A stretch of 64,000 nucleotides of DNA from Candidatus Propionivibrio dominans (GCA_016709335.1 JADJNC010000060.1:62001-126000); one strand, 5' to 3'. Shown: positions 20,510 to 30,087, counted from the first letter of the stretch. Numbers and translations are program-made. The notes: generated from the sequence alone by a model not told the origin.

Positions 20510-20650
20510 GGGGCTCAATGTCATTGACACGTTCCAACGAGGAAAAACAAGGATCATGAAGAGTCTTTCCATGCTTCCTCTGCGTTGAAAGCGCATGACT
20601 GTGTTTTTTCTGGTGAATCCTTGTCGTGTCTTGGTGTTTTACTTTTTGAG
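20510..20650. repeat. Decayed inverted-repeat DNA
   Basis: Contains GAGGAAAAACAAGGAT on the left and AATCCTTGTCGTGTCTTGGTGTTTT on the right, partly complementary and similar in wording to the ACCAAGACACC repeat at 16030-16126. Likely a degenerate relative. No gene is seen. Confidence 0.45.
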
Positions 20651-20726
20651 AGACTACAATCCTCAGTTGATGATGTATCGCCCGAGTCACCGGGCAGCAT
20701 TTTCCAACACTGATGAGGACTACCCG

Positions 20727-21278
20727 ATGAAAAATCTGATTTTTGTTGCTTCACTGACTGCCACGCTGATCGCCTGGCCGGCAATCGCACAACAAGGCCC
20801 GGCCGGCGTTCCCGGCGCTTACGGACTTGCTGAATCAGTCGCACCCACCCCACCCGCTCCCCCATCCGCGCAGGGACAACGGGCGAAACGTGGCCCGGTT
20901 GATTGCCGCAATGCCAGAGACGTTGATCAGTGCAAGGTGCGCCAGGAAGCCCACAAGAAAATGCTTGAGGCCTGCCAGGACAAGTTTGGCGCGGAGCGCA
21001 AACAGTGCATGCACCAGCAAGCACAGGCGTTCGACTGCACCCGGACGCGCAACCCGCAGCAATGTGAAAGTCGCAAGCAGGCCTCTGCGGCGTGCCAGAA
21101 TCAGAAGGGCTCACAATTCAGGCAATGCGTGCAGCAGAAGATGCCGCCAGCCGATTGCAGCAAGTCGCCCGACCCGGCACGCTGCGAGCAACACCAGAAG
21201 GCACGTCTCTTATGCCAGGACAAGGCAGGACCGGAACACCGCCAGTGCCTGCGCGACAATCTGACGGCAAAGAAGTAA
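20727..21278 (+). CDS. Exported protein with three tandem four-cysteine repeats
   Basis: Unrecognised 183-residue protein. A signal peptide (residues 1-21, ending AIA) and a Pro/Ala/Gly-rich linker (22-58) precede three tandem units starting at residues 59, 103 and 143. Each has four cysteines: 60, 69, 83, 94; 104, 113, 123, 134; and 144, 153, 163, 174. Spacing is C-x8-C-x13-C-x10-C in the first and C-x8-C-x9-C-x10-C in the other two, and each unit ends with a (K/R)QC segment. In the periplasm these probably form two disulfides per unit, or bind metal. The ATG at 20727 is chosen because it gives the signal peptide. Confidence 0.75.
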   Translation: MKNLIFVASLTATLIAWPAIAQQGPAGVPGAYGLAESVAPTPPAPPSAQGQRAKRGPVDCRNARDVDQCKVRQEAHKKMLEACQDKFGAERKQCMHQQAQAFDCTRTRNPQQCESRKQASAACQNQKGSQFRQCVQQKMPPADCSKSPDPARCEQHQKARLLCQDKAGPEHRQCLRDNLTAKK

Positions 21279-21785
21279 TCAGCGCCCTGCTGGATGATTC
21301 AACCCGGACTCACGCCACAATTCGACCTTGCGCTCAAAAGACAGCGTGAATGCCGGACTGCTCGAAGGCAGGATGCAGGTGTCGTAGCCCTGTTGGCGAA
21401 ACCAGCGCTCGAACTTGCCGGAAGTCTTGCCGTTGAAACAAACACGCCACAAGCACGGGGTACGGGTTACGAGGCGTGAAAAATCGTTTGGATCGGCTGC
21501 CTGAATCGCCGAATCGAGCGCCCCCTGGCGCGTGCAGCAGCGATAGACATCCCAGATACCGATACGATGGTTGAGCAGAACGCGCTGCTTTTCGGCGTAG
21601 TCGAGATCCACCAGAGGCTCGCCGAGCAACACGCCAAGCAGGCGCCAGAACTGGTTCTGCCGGTGCGCATAGTACTGACGGGCGGCGAGAGAGGCGGGCG
21701 AAGGAAAGCTGCCGAGTATCAGCGTTTCCACACGTGCATCAAGAATGGGCGGCAGGCCGACAAGAAGCCCTGCATCAGGGTTCAT
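21279..21785 (-). CDS. DNA-deoxyinosine / uracil-DNA glycosylase family protein
   Basis: Member of the UDG superfamily resembling family 6 hypoxanthine-DNA glycosylases that start base-excision repair of deaminated bases. The 168-residue form from the ATG at 21785 has the substrate-pocket motif LILGSFPSPASL, then YYAHRQNQFWRLLG, the central IGIWDVY and the C-terminal LPSSSPAF loop (the family's SPA segment). An upstream in-frame extension to 21866 is encoded by repeat DNA and is rejected. Confidence 0.85.
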   Translation of the reverse strand: MNPDAGLLVGLPPILDARVETLILGSFPSPASLAARQYYAHRQNQFWRLLGVLLGEPLVDLDYAEKQRVLLNHRIGIWDVYRCCTRQGALDSAIQAADPNDFSRLVTRTPCLWRVCFNGKTSGKFERWFRQQGYDTCILPSSSPAFTLSFERKVELWRESGLNHPAGR

Positions 21786-21805
21786 CAGAAAAACCCAAAC
21801 AAATA

Positions 21806-21915
21806 ACCGCTGCAAACGCAGAGAACGCAGAGACGCAGAGGGCGCCGGGAGAAGCAAAATCGGCAAAATTTCGATTTCCTGTCTCTGCTTTATCTGCCCT
21901 CTGCATTGAAGGCGT
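21806..21915. repeat. ACGCAGAG-type imperfect inverted repeat
   Basis: The left arm has three ACGCAGAG-like units (about 21818-21840). The right arm, about 45 bases later, has TCTCTGC and CCCTCTGCATTG. The layout is the same as the ACGCAAAG repeat at 11198-11266. It sits between htpG and the glycosylase gene and may act as a transcription end for htpG. Confidence 0.65.
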
Positions 21916-21923
21916 TACAAGCC

Positions 21924-23846
21924 CTACCGGGCTGACAAGGCCAGCATCAGGTCGTTGATGCGCTTGACGAATCCCGCCGGATCGTCGAGCGTTCCGCCTT
22001 CGGCCAGCGTCGCCTGTTCGAGTAGCAGGTTGGCCCAGTCGTCGAAACGCGACTCCTCGTACTTCAGCCGCTGTACCGCCGGGTGCTTCGGGTTGATTTC
22101 AAGTATCGGCTTGCTTTCTGGTGCCTTCTGCCCGGCGGCCTTGAGGATGCGCGCCAGATTGCCGCCGAGGTCGTGCTCGTCGGCGACCAGACAGGACGGC
22201 GAATCGGTCAGTCGATGCGTCACGCGCACTTCTTTCACCTTGTCGCCGAGCGTCGTCTTGATCTTGTCGAGCAGATCCTTGTACTCGTCGGCGGCCTTGA
22301 TCGTCTCTTCCTTCTCGGACGCATCTTCCAGCTTGCCCAGATCGAGACCGCCCTTGGCGACCGACTGCAAGGGCTTGCCGTCAAATTCGGTCAGGTTGCC
22401 GGTGACCCATTCATCGACGCGATCTGAAAGCAGCAACACTTCGATGCCTTTCTTGCGGAAGATTTCGAGATGCGGGCTGTTCTTCGCCGCCGTAAACGTT
22501 TCGGCGGTCACGTAGTAAATCTTCTCCTGGCCTTCTTTCATTCGCGAAACGTAATCGGCCAGCGAGACGACCTCTTCCGCAATATCGAGGTGGGTCGAGG
22601 CGAAGCGCAGCAGCTTGGCGATGCGCTCCTTGTTGGTGAAGTCTTCGCCGGTGCCTTCCTTGAGTACGCGACCGAATTCCTTCCAGAACGTCGCGTACTT
22701 TTCCTTCTCTGCGGCGTCTTCGGAATCGGCCAGGCCTTCAAGCAGACCGAGCACCTTTTTGACACAGCCGCCACGGATCGTCTCGATGTCGCGCGATTCC
22801 TGAAGAATTTCACGGGAAACGTTGAGCGGCAGGTTATTGGAATCGACGATGCCGCGCACGAAGCGCATGTAGACCGGCATCAGTTGCTCGGCGTCGTCCA
22901 TGATGAAGACGCGGCGCACATAGAGCTTGATGCCATGGCGCGCGCCGCGATCGAGCATGTCGAACGGTGCTTTTGACGGGATGTAGAGTAACTGGGTGAA
23001 CTCCTGCTTGCCCTCGACCTTGGCATGCACATAGGCCAGCGGGTCTTCGAAATCGTGCGCAACGTGTTTGTAGAACGCCTTGTATTGCTCGTCGGTGATT
23101 TCGGATTTCGGGCGCGCCCACAAGGCCGAGGCCTGATTGACGGTTTCGTCTTCCTCGGTGGTGATCTGCTCGCCTTTTTCCTGGTTCCATTCCTCCTTCT
23201 TCATCAGGATCGGCAGGGTGATGTGGTCTGAATATTTGCGCACCGTCTGGCGCAGCTTCCAGCCGGAGAGGAATTCGTCCTCGCCTTCGCGCAGATGCAG
23301 GGTTACCTCGGTGCCGCGCTCGGCTTTTTCGACCATCTCGACGGTGAACTCGCCCTCGCCGGCGGATTCCCATTTGACGGCCTGACTGGCTTCCAGCCCG
23401 GCGCGTCGGGAGATCACGGTGACCTTGTCGGCAACGATGTAGGAGGAATAAAAACCGACGCCGAACTGGCCGATCAGGTGCGCATCCTTGGCCTGATCGC
23501 CGGTCAGCGCCGAGAAGAATTCGCGCGTGCCGGACTTGGCGATGGTGCCGAGATGCTCGACCGCTTCGTCACGCGAAAGGCCGATGCCGTTGTCGGCGAT
23601 GGTCAGTGTGCGTGCCGCCTTGTCAAAGGACAGGCGGATTTTCAGATCCGCATTGTTGCCGGATTCATCGCCATACAGCGCCGAGGTGTTCAGCGCTTCG
23701 AAACGCAGCCGGTCGCAGGCATCGGAAGCATTGGAGATGAGTTCGCGCAGAAAAATTTCCTTGTTGCTGTACAGCGAGTGGATCATCAGGTTGAGTAACT
23801 GTTTGACTTCGGCCTGAAAGCCGAGCGTTTCCTTGTTGGCGCCCAT
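21924..23846 (-). CDS. htpG: Molecular chaperone HtpG (Hsp90)
   Basis: ATP-dependent cytosolic chaperone. The ATG at 23846 gives 640 residues beginning with [19 protein letters not shown], as in the family; the frame extends upstream without homology. Seen: the GHKL ATP site with [30 protein letters not shown] and [12 protein letters not shown] in the N-domain, the middle domain with [13 protein letters not shown] and [12 protein letters not shown], and a complete C-terminal dimer domain. Single gene. Confidence 0.98.
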   Translation of the reverse strand: MGANKETLGFQAEVKQLLNLMIHSLYSNKEIFLRELISNASDACDRLRFEALNTSALYGDESGNNADLKIRLSFDKAARTLTIADNGIGLSRDEAVEHLGTIAKSGTREFFSALTGDQAKDAHLIGQFGVGFYSSYIVADKVTVISRRAGLEASQAVKWESAGEGEFTVEMVEKAERGTEVTLHLREGEDEFLSGWKLRQTVRKYSDHITLPILMKKEEWNQEKGEQITTEEDETVNQASALWARPKSEITDEQYKAFYKHVAHDFEDPLAYVHAKVEGKQEFTQLLYIPSKAPFDMLDRGARHGIKLYVRRVFIMDDAEQLMPVYMRFVRGIVDSNNLPLNVSREILQESRDIETIRGGCVKKVLGLLEGLADSEDAAEKEKYATFWKEFGRVLKEGTGEDFTNKERIAKLLRFASTHLDIAEEVVSLADYVSRMKEGQEKIYYVTAETFTAAKNSPHLEIFRKKGIEVLLLSDRVDEWVTGNLTEFDGKPLQSVAKGGLDLGKLEDASEKEETIKAADEYKDLLDKIKTTLGDKVKEVRVTHRLTDSPSCLVADEHDLGGNLARILKAAGQKAPESKPILEINPKHPAVQRLKYEESRFDDWANLLLEQATLAEGGTLDDPAGFVKRINDLMLALSAR

Positions 23847-24029
23847 TGATAACTCCGAAAAAAGTTGGTCTGAACTCAATGTAAACGCAGGTTCAGTGGT
23901 GAATAAGCTGCGTGTTCTATCGCAACTGAAAAGCCGAAAGCGCATGCGCACCCGGCGTCGGGGGGGTAGATTGGGGCAAGCCGGTTAATTTCAAGCCCTG
24001 CCAGAAGGGTGAGACTGACAAGTCAACGC

Positions 24030-24596
24030 TCATGGTTCGCTGCTCCGATAGTCGATTTCCAGCACCTCGACCTCCCGCCAGCCGGCCGGACTCTGAAAAC
24101 GCACCTGATCGCCTTCCCGCGCTTTAAGCAGCGCTCGTGCCAACGGCGACACCCAACTGATTCGTCCGTGCTTGAAGTCGGTCTCGTCCACACCGACAAT
24201 CTGATACTGCTGTTCAAGGCCGTGCTCATCACGGAGAGTGACTGTCGCACCGAAAAAAACCTGATCGGCATTTTCCTGGCGCGCCGGATCGACGACCTCC
24301 GACAGATCGAGCCGCCGGGTAAGAAAACGGATGCGCCGGTCGATCTCGCGCAAGCGCCGCTTGCCGTAAATGTAATCACCGTTCTCGGATCGATCCCCAT
24401 TGGACGCCGCCCAATGCACCACCTCGACCACATGCGGACGCTCTGTACGTAACAGGTGATCAAGTTCCTCCTTGATCCGCGCATACCCTCCCGGCGTGAT
24501 GTAGTTGCGTCTTCCCTGTGGAAGCTTCAGCGACTGCTCAAGCGCTTCCTCCTCATCATCATCGCCGTCAGTTTCTCTGGTAAACGCCTTGTTCAT
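24030..24596 (-). CDS. greB: GreB-type transcription elongation factor
   Basis: Rescues backtracked RNA polymerase by stimulating RNA cleavage. The 188-residue product from ATG 24596 has a low-complexity acidic lead (DGDDDEEE), then the family start NYITPGGYARIKEELDHLL. The coiled-coil tip SNGDRSENGDYIYGKRRLRE holds the acidic residues that coordinate Mg2+, and a C-terminal FKBP-like domain with ISWVSPLARALL and VEVLEI follows. The tip loop fits GreB better than GreA. A hairpin separates it from the upstream small gene. Confidence 0.93.
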   Translation of the reverse strand: MNKAFTRETDGDDDEEEALEQSLKLPQGRRNYITPGGYARIKEELDHLLRTERPHVVEVVHWAASNGDRSENGDYIYGKRRLREIDRRIRFLTRRLDLSEVVDPARQENADQVFFGATVTLRDEHGLEQQYQIVGVDETDFKHGRISWVSPLARALLKAREGDQVRFQSPAGWREVEVLEIDYRSSEP

Positions 24597-24622
24597 GAAT
24601 AACGCCGGCAAATTCAATAGAA

Positions 24623-24650
24623 ACGGCGCAGGCCGGTCAGCCTGCGCCGT
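24623..24650 (-). terminator. GC-rich hairpin, possible terminator
   Basis: ACGGCGCAGGC and its exact complement GCCTGCGCCGT are separated by six bases, downstream of the small gene at 24670-24990 and upstream of greB. The following minus-strand bases are only modestly U-rich (TTTCTATTG), so termination may be partial. Confidence 0.5.
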
Positions 24651-24669
24651 ATTGAAAAGCATCGATAAA

Positions 24670-24990
24670 TCAGTAACCGATGTTAAAGGTCTCGACATCA
24701 ACGCGGATGGTGTCGCGCCCCAGCGCCAGGGCCGTGTAACGAGCGAATTGCGTTGCCCACGCCTTGCCATCGATGAATCGCTGTTCGCCGCCATATCGGG
24801 CAATGTTCAGTATCTTGTCGATGATCAGCACCTTGCCCATCGGGTTACTGGGTTCGCAGCGCATCTCGGCGAACTCCTTGTCAAACCAGCGACGAGCTTC
24901 CTCCGGCGAACTTTCAGCCAGTTCGGCCTGTGAAAACTTGTATTGGTATTGTTTATCCTTACCAAACGATACGGTCACGTGATAAAGCAT
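24670..24990 (-). CDS. Conserved-looking small hypothetical protein
   Basis: Unrecognised 106-residue soluble protein starting MLYHVTVSFGKDKQYQYKF. It has no signal peptide, membrane helix or cysteine cluster apart from one Cys in MRCEPSNPMG. A central stretch, KVLIIDKILNIARYGG, and the end DTIRVDVETFNIGY suggest an alpha/beta fold. A GGAGGAAGG-like ribosome site lies before the start (CCTTCCTCC on the plus strand), which supports expression. Its 3' end faces greB on the same strand. Confidence 0.6.
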   Translation of the reverse strand: MLYHVTVSFGKDKQYQYKFSQAELAESSPEEARRWFDKEFAEMRCEPSNPMGKVLIIDKILNIARYGGEQRFIDGKAWATQFARYTALALGRDTIRVDVETFNIGY

Positions 24991-25448
24991 TTCCTTCCTC
25001 CAACATTTGCCAGAGACTACACTCTCATCCCGTATTCTATTCGCAAAAACTCCCTAATGCCGCATGTCTCAGGTGCACAGACTCAATTTATTGCCCGAGT
25101 ACGCGTTTGCCCCTCGTGATTCAGGGGTGCCTCACCAACCCTGTTTCTAGATCCGCACGAATTGCCGGACGAGCACAAGCCTGTGCAGCATTTCGCCCGT
25201 AACCATGAAGAACATTTTCACTCCCTCGTTGTTTTTTCCCGATGGTACGCCTAACATAGCTGCTGATACGCCCCGACTGGTGCTGGTCACCCTGCTGCCC
25301 TGATTGCCAGCCGGTCTCGTGGTGTGTTGTAGACTGTGCTTCCTGGCTATTGTGCCCGGGGGGGTCGTCTTCCCGTTTTTTGCAGCCGATCTGATCAAAC
25401 CAGGCAGACCCCGGAGCGTTAGCCGAATACCAACCTACGGAAACTTGA
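24991..25448. other. Intergenic gap without recognisable gene
   Basis: About 460 bases between divergent small genes. Short frames on both strands show no family likeness. It probably holds the promoters for both flanking genes. Confidence 0.4.
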
Positions 25449-25667
25449 ATGATGCTGAGCGAAGAAGAAACCGGCAATGCACGCGCCACCTTGAATGAAC
25501 TTCATGTGGAACACCGCGACCTGAATCTGATCATTGAACACTTGGTGAGCACCCCGTTGCCCGAGCAGGATCAGTTGCTGATCCATCGACTGAAGAAGCG
25601 AAAATTGCTGCTCAAGGACAAGATCTACCAGCTTGAGCGATCGCTGGTACCGGACATTCCGGCCTGA
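25449..25667 (+). CDS. YdcH/DUF465 family small helical protein
   Basis: The 72-residue protein (start ATG 25449 or 25452) is a helical hairpin: HVEHRDLNLIIEHLV followed by LIHRLKKRKLLLKDKIYQLE. This matches the DUF465/YdcH family, whose members are small cytosolic proteins of unknown role. The Lys/Leu-rich second helix with the KKRKLLLKD core is the hallmark. It stands alone. Confidence 0.8.
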   Translation: MMLSEEETGNARATLNELHVEHRDLNLIIEHLVSTPLPEQDQLLIHRLKKRKLLLKDKIYQLERSLVPDIPA

Positions 25668-25709
25668 CCATTGGCCGGCGGCGCAGCAGGCAGGAACCGG
25701 GGAAGCGAG

Positions 25710-27253
25710 TTACCCGGGGGGAGCGATTGTTGATTCTTCGGTCTCTCCCGAGCGTGCCAGAACGATGACCGCACTCAGGATCAGCGCTCCGCCAACAGCC
25801 TGCCAGGCACCAATCCCCTCGCTCAGGAAAAGCGCGGCCAGGACAACGGTAACAATCGGTTCCAGCGTCGAAAAGGTGGCCGCATCGGCCGCTCCCAGCC
25901 GTCGCATGGCGGCAAAGAATCCGACAATGGCCAGCACCGTTGACAACAGCGCGATACTGCCGACCGCGACCCAGCCGCCGCTTGATGCCGGCCACGATGG
26001 CCCGCGCCACAACACCAGCAGCCCGTAAACCAGCCCTCCCGAGAGCATGACCACCGTACCCGAGGCAATGGCGCCCTCGGCTTTCGTCACACGCTCGCCG
26101 ACCAGAATGTAAATCGAATAGATCAGGGCGGCGCCGATCCCCAGGATGATTCCCGGCAGACTGCCGGCCAGACTCCCGCCAACGGCCAGACCCGTGCCGG
26201 CCAGTGCGGCAAGCACAGCGAGCAGACGCCGATGCGACAGGCTCCTGCCCGAGAGCAGCGCGGACAGGAGGGTCACGATTATCGGATAAAGGTAGAGCAG
26301 CACCAGTGACCGGAGGGCCGTCCGGCGCTCGCGGGCGTGTAGACCGCAGCGCCGCAAAATAGCAAAGGGCGGACGGCGGGTTGTGGCGTATTGCCCGCGC
26401 GGCTTTCCCCCGGCCCCCGGAAAGTCCCGCGCCCCGCCCCCCGAAGGTTTCCCCGACCCGGTTCGCGCCCCCCGTGCGCCGGGGACCCGGCCGGACCCGG
26501 GGAGGGAAGCGAGGGACGAGGAGGGCGGTCCGTTGTTCCGGGGCGGCGGGGGCGCCCGCGCGGGACACCCCGCCCCGGGGGAGCGACAGCGGGGCCCCGA
26601 AGACAAAACAGCGGCGCCCCCCGCCGGGCGCTCCGCCGCCCCCGAAGGCAGGGGGGCCGCCCGCAAGGAAGAAACGCGCGGCGGCCAAGCGGCGGCCCCC
26701 CGGGGACGCCTGGCCGCCCGCCAACCCAAGGAAACAAAAAAAAAAAAAAAGTTTTCAAATGACAGAGGAGATTGAAAAAACAGGGAAAGAAAATTTTTTT
26801 TGGAATTTGACAGGAAAACAAAAAAAAAAAAAAAAAACAAAAAAAAAAAAAAAAAAAAAAAAGAACAAGAACAAAAAAACGAATTAAAAAAAAAAAAAAT
26901 TAAAATCAGCCCAAGCCACCCAAAAAAAAAACAAAAAGCCAAACCAAAGGAAAAAAAAAAAAAGGCCAAGGGGAAGGAAGAAAGGAGGGGGGAAGAAAAG
27001 CCGGCCCGCCGACCGCCCCCATCGCCACCAGCAGCCACAGGTTGCGCCCTTGCGGCCAGTGCGAACCTCGCGCGAACATGATGGCCGCCATCAGCGCGCC
27101 GGCCAGGGCAAAACGCAGAAACAGCATGCTCGGCAGATCAACGCCGTCGGCATAGGCAAAGCGGGCGAAAATCGGCATCGCACCAAATCCGCCAGCCGAC
27201 AGAAAAATGCACAGCAAACCGATCAGACGCGGGTGAGTCGATAACAGGATCAT
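25710..27253 (-). pseudogene. EamA/DMT-superfamily transporter, interrupted by low-complexity sequence
   Basis: Inner-membrane drug/metabolite exporter family. The first part reads well from ATG 27253 to about 27003 (PRLIGLLCIFLSAGGFGAMP, then MGAVGG; three helices). The second part reads well from about 26310 to the stop at 25710, starting SLVLLYLYPIIVTLLSALL, with IYILVGERVTKAEG and STLEPIVTVVLAALFL of the second EamA repeat. Only about 25 codons of a normal protein are missing, but about 690 bases of GC-rich and then poly-A-rich sequence sit between the halves. This is more likely an assembly fault than a natural disruption. Confidence 0.75.
26315..27003. other. Low-complexity block inside the transporter gene (suspected artefact)
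   Basis: The block runs from G/C homopolymers (about 26390-26720) to runs of A up to about 20 long (26728-26960). No stretch codes for a sensible protein on either strand. Base composition is unlike everything else in the window except the block at 49674-49965. It replaces about 75-80 bases of a conserved gene. Confidence 0.75.
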
Positions 27254-27265
27254 TTCAGCGGCGGC

Positions 27266-28279
27266 TCACTTATTGACGCACTCCCGAACACTGGGCAGAG
27301 CCCGCTTTCGGGTCCGTAGTGCTTGCTTCTGCTGCGGCCCGGCCCGGTTCTCCACAGGCGTCAGCGCGCCCGGTACCGGGTGTGGCGTCCCCTCCTCATC
27401 GATCTGCGCCGCCAGCGTTTCCCAGGTCAGCAGCCCCTGGCGCCCAAGCGTCAGACGTAGCAGCCAGCCACGTTTTGCCGCCGGCAGTTCAAAACCGTCG
27501 AAGACAAAATTTCCGAGACTATAGACGATCAGCTTGCCGCGATAGTATTCCGCTCCCTGCGTCACATGCGGATGGCTGCCAACCACCACGTCGGCACCGG
27601 CATCGATCATCGTGCGCGCCAGTTGCCGCTGACGTTGACTCGGCTCCGGCTCGCGCTCCCAGCCCCAGTGCATGAAGGGGATCACCAGATCGGCGCCCGC
27701 CGCACGCGCCGCGCGGATGTCGCTGACCACCTGGCTGTCTTCGCTCCAGGCGACCCCTGGATAGTCAGCACCGGCCTCAAACGAGCGCGGCTTGAACTCG
27801 TTGTAGCCGAGCACGGCAATACACAAACCCTGGCGCTCGATCCACAGTGGCGCATGAGCGCTGGCCAGATCATGGCCACCGCCAAAATACGCGATGCCGG
27901 CCTGCTCGAGATGACTCAGTGTTTGCAGGAAGGCCGCCTTGCCGTAGTCACCCGAATGATTGTTGGCGAGCGACAGGGCATCGAAGCGCCCCTTGAGCAG
28001 CGGCACCACGCGAGGATCGGCGCGGAAGGAAAAAATCTTGCTGACGAGCGGCTGGCCCTGCGTGGCGATCGGACACTCCAGATTGCCGATAGTGAAATCG
28101 GCATCGCGCAGTTCGGCTGCAAAAGGAGCCAGCGGATCACGCCCGGATTTGATCACCCGCCCCGGACCCTCGTCGAGCATGACATCGCCGACGAAGACCA
28201 GGCGCACCGGATAGGCCTGCACAGCAGAAATGGTCATCAGCAGCAATAGGGCGCAAAACGAAATCAGCCCTTGTTTCAT
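27266..28279 (-). CDS. CapA-family metallophosphatase-like protein
   Basis: Exported protein of the CapA/PgsA family (poly-gamma-glutamate synthesis-like), with a calcineurin-like metal site. The 337-residue product has a signal peptide (1-22, ending VQA). It then has LVFVGDVMLDEGPG, IGNLECPIA, LSLANNHSGDYG, VIPFMHWGWERE and VVVGSHPHVTQG, which carry the Asp, Asn and His metal ligands. No other polyglutamate genes are nearby, so the substrate is unknown. Its ATG overlaps the stop of the small exported protein upstream. Confidence 0.88.
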   Translation of the reverse strand: MKQGLISFCALLLLMTISAVQAYPVRLVFVGDVMLDEGPGRVIKSGRDPLAPFAAELRDADFTIGNLECPIATQGQPLVSKIFSFRADPRVVPLLKGRFDALSLANNHSGDYGKAAFLQTLSHLEQAGIAYFGGGHDLASAHAPLWIERQGLCIAVLGYNEFKPRSFEAGADYPGVAWSEDSQVVSDIRAARAAGADLVIPFMHWGWEREPEPSQRQRQLARTMIDAGADVVVGSHPHVTQGAEYYRGKLIVYSLGNFVFDGFELPAAKRGWLLRLTLGRQGLLTWETLAAQIDEEGTPHPVPGALTPVENRAGPQQKQALRTRKRALPSVRECVNK

Positions 28280-28725
28280 CGCGGAGAACTGCTGCCCGAT
28301 TTATCGGTGGGCGCCGAGGGTGACCATTGGCACCAGTACTGCAATTCACCATCGCGAATCGGCTCATGGACGAAATGCAAACCGCTGAAGCCGTAGGGTG
28401 CGGTGTCGCTGGTTGCTGGCGGATAGGGGAAAGTCGCCTGATGAATCAGCACCGGGCCTTCATCACGGTCCCTGTAGGTATATACCTTGACCGAGGCAAT
28501 ATCCGCCGGACTGTTCTGAAACACGACCCGGAAGCGAAAGTATGAACCGACCTCGATTGCTTTTACGGCATAGGGTGATGACACCGGCTTCGCCGCAAGC
28601 TGCTGCGTAATACCGCCGTAGGTGTAATGACAGACCACCTGTTCAGCATGTACCACGGTGCTGGCCATCAGGGCCAGAACACAGCCCGGCACATGGCCTG
28701 CGTAAGCCAGCAAAGAATGATTCAT
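28276..28725 (-). CDS. Small exported hypothetical protein
   Basis: 149 residues from ATG 28725, with a signal peptide (about 1-27, cleavage after VVHA). The mature part has two cysteines, VVCHYTYGG and QYWCQWSP, near its ends, probably forming one disulfide. Aromatic beta-rich segments such as SYFRFRVVFQNSPADIASVK suggest a beta-sandwich. I do not recognise the family. The four-base overlap with the CapA-like gene means they are translated together and may act together in the periplasm. Confidence 0.65.
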   Translation of the reverse strand: MNHSLLAYAGHVPGCVLALMASTVVHAEQVVCHYTYGGITQQLAAKPVSSPYAVKAIEVGSYFRFRVVFQNSPADIASVKVYTYRDRDEGPVLIHQATFPYPPATSDTAPYGFSGLHFVHEPIRDGELQYWCQWSPSAPTDKSGSSSPR

Positions 28726-28784
28726 AGATCGCAAAGTACGCTCGACACTCGGAGCATAAAAGGATGATGACCTCCCCAATCCTC

Positions 28785-29015
28785 CTAAAACCATCCCTCC
28801 ACCTTGCCCCTCGACGGCACTCCGCCCGCATGCACAACGACGTCGTCAATCACCACCCCCGGCGTTGACATCACGCCATAGCTCATGATCGACGGCAGAT
28901 CCTCGATCTTCTCCAAAGTGATCTGTACCTCCTTCTCGCGCGCCACGGCTTCGATCAGCGCCAGCGTGTTCCTGCAATTGGCACAACCGGTGCCGAGGAT
29001 CTTGACGTTTTTCAT
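28785..29015 (-). CDS. Thioredoxin-like small redox protein (CxxC)
   Basis: 76-residue thioredoxin-fold protein with the redox motif GTGCANCRNT near residues 8-16 and the cis-proline segment VMSTPGVVID, as in MTH895-type proteins. It directly follows the permease gene on the same strand, a common pairing in which the redox protein is thought to serve the permease. A broken copy of its 3' end lies at 50371-50477, and a separate pair of the same kind is at 50595-52302. Confidence 0.9.
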   Translation of the reverse strand: MKNVKILGTGCANCRNTLALIEAVAREKEVQITLEKIEDLPSIMSYGVMSTPGVVIDDVVVHAGGVPSRGKVEGWF

Positions 29016-29037
29016 GATGATTTCCTTCCCGGAAAAT

Positions 29038-30087
29038 TCAGAGTACGGCGTTGAACACATAGCCGACGAGCAGGATGCCGGTGGCGACCACCCCGGCGAA
29101 GGTGGCAATCAGCGTCGGCTTGAGCGCCTTGCGCAGGATGATCATTTCCGGTGCCGAGAGCGCGATGACACTCATCATGAAGGCGAGTACCGTTCCCAGG
29201 GCGGCGCCTTTGCCGATCAGCGCTTCGACGATGGGGATGATGCCGGCGGCGTTGGTGTACATCGGAACGCCGAGCACGACGGCGACAGGCACCGCCCACC
29301 ACACATCCTTGCCCATGAACGAGGCCATGAAGTCTTCCGGAACATAGCCGTGGATGGCGGCACCGAGGCCGATGCCGAGCAGGATGTAAGGCCAGACCTT
29401 GCCGACGATTTCCCTGACGTGCGCCCAGCCGGCCTCGAAACGTTCGACCCAGCCCATTGCTTCGCCAACATGCGGAGCAAGCTGCCCGGCCTGGATTTTC
29501 TGTACCCAGTCTTCGAGGTACTTTTCCATCTTCAGCTTGCCGATAACAAACCCGGACACAATGGCCACCAGCAGCCCTAGGCAAAGATAGAGCGCGGCCA
29601 CCTTCCAGCCGAACAGGCCGAAGAGCAGAACCAGCGCCACTTCATTGACCATCGGTGCTGAAATCAGGAAGGAGAAAGTCACGCCAAGTGGTACTCCGGC
29701 CGAGAGGAAGCCGATGAACAGCGGCACTGCCGAACACGAGCAGAACGGGGTGACAATGCCCAGTGTCGCCGCCAGTACATTGCCGACGCCGACGCGCTTG
29801 CCCGAGAGCAGGGCCCGGGTTCTCTCCGGAGCAAAGAAGGTCTGAACGATGCCCATCACGAAGACGATGCCGGTCAGCAACAACAGTACCTTGGGAGTGT
29901 CGTAGAGGAAAAAGTGCACGGCCTCGCCAAAATGCGTCTGGCGCGAAAGACCCAGCGCCTGCACCAGCCAGTCTGCCAAGGCGACAAGCTGGCTATAGGC
30001 CGCGAACCAGGCCAGAGCCGCAAGGGCTAAACCAATCAGCCAGTGACTCAGCCTTGCCGTGGGCGCTTCAATCGGGATGGTGCTCAT
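29038..30087 (-). CDS. Permease of the ArsP/YraQ (UPF0718) family
   Basis: Inner-membrane permease with about eight to nine helices. From ATG 30087 it has 349 residues; an earlier ATG at 30120 is possible. The motif GIVTPFCSCSAVPLFIGFL, with cysteines in a membrane helix, and the later VPMYTNAAGIIPIVEALIGK are family signatures. Some relatives (ArsP) export trivalent organoarsenicals, while others have no known substrate. It forms an operon with the CxxC protein downstream. The substrate here is unproven. Confidence 0.88.
   Translation of the reverse strand: MSTIPIEAPTARLSHWLIGLALAALAWFAAYSQLVALADWLVQALGLSRQTHFGEAVHFFLYDTPKVLLLLTGIVFVMGIVQTFFAPERTRALLSGKRVGVGNVLAATLGIVTPFCSCSAVPLFIGFLSAGVPLGVTFSFLISAPMVNEVALVLLFGLFGWKVAALYLCLGLLVAIVSGFVIGKLKMEKYLEDWVQKIQAGQLAPHVGEAMGWVERFEAGWAHVREIVGKVWPYILLGIGLGAAIHGYVPEDFMASFMGKDVWWAVPVAVVLGVPMYTNAAGIIPIVEALIGKGAALGTVLAFMMSVIALSAPEMIILRKALKPTLIATFAGVVATGILLVGYVFNAVL

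Noticed and set aside
18912..20588. 558-codon plus-strand frame over the GspE-type ATPase
   Set aside because: Shadow of the ATPase gene, which has all its motifs.
21786..21866. 27-codon N-terminal extension of the DNA glycosylase
   Set aside because: Encoded by the ACGCAGAG repeat; the conserved protein starts at 21785.
26381..27081. Lys-rich and Pro/Arg-rich frames in the low-complexity block
   Set aside because: They exist only because of homopolymer runs; not biological coding.
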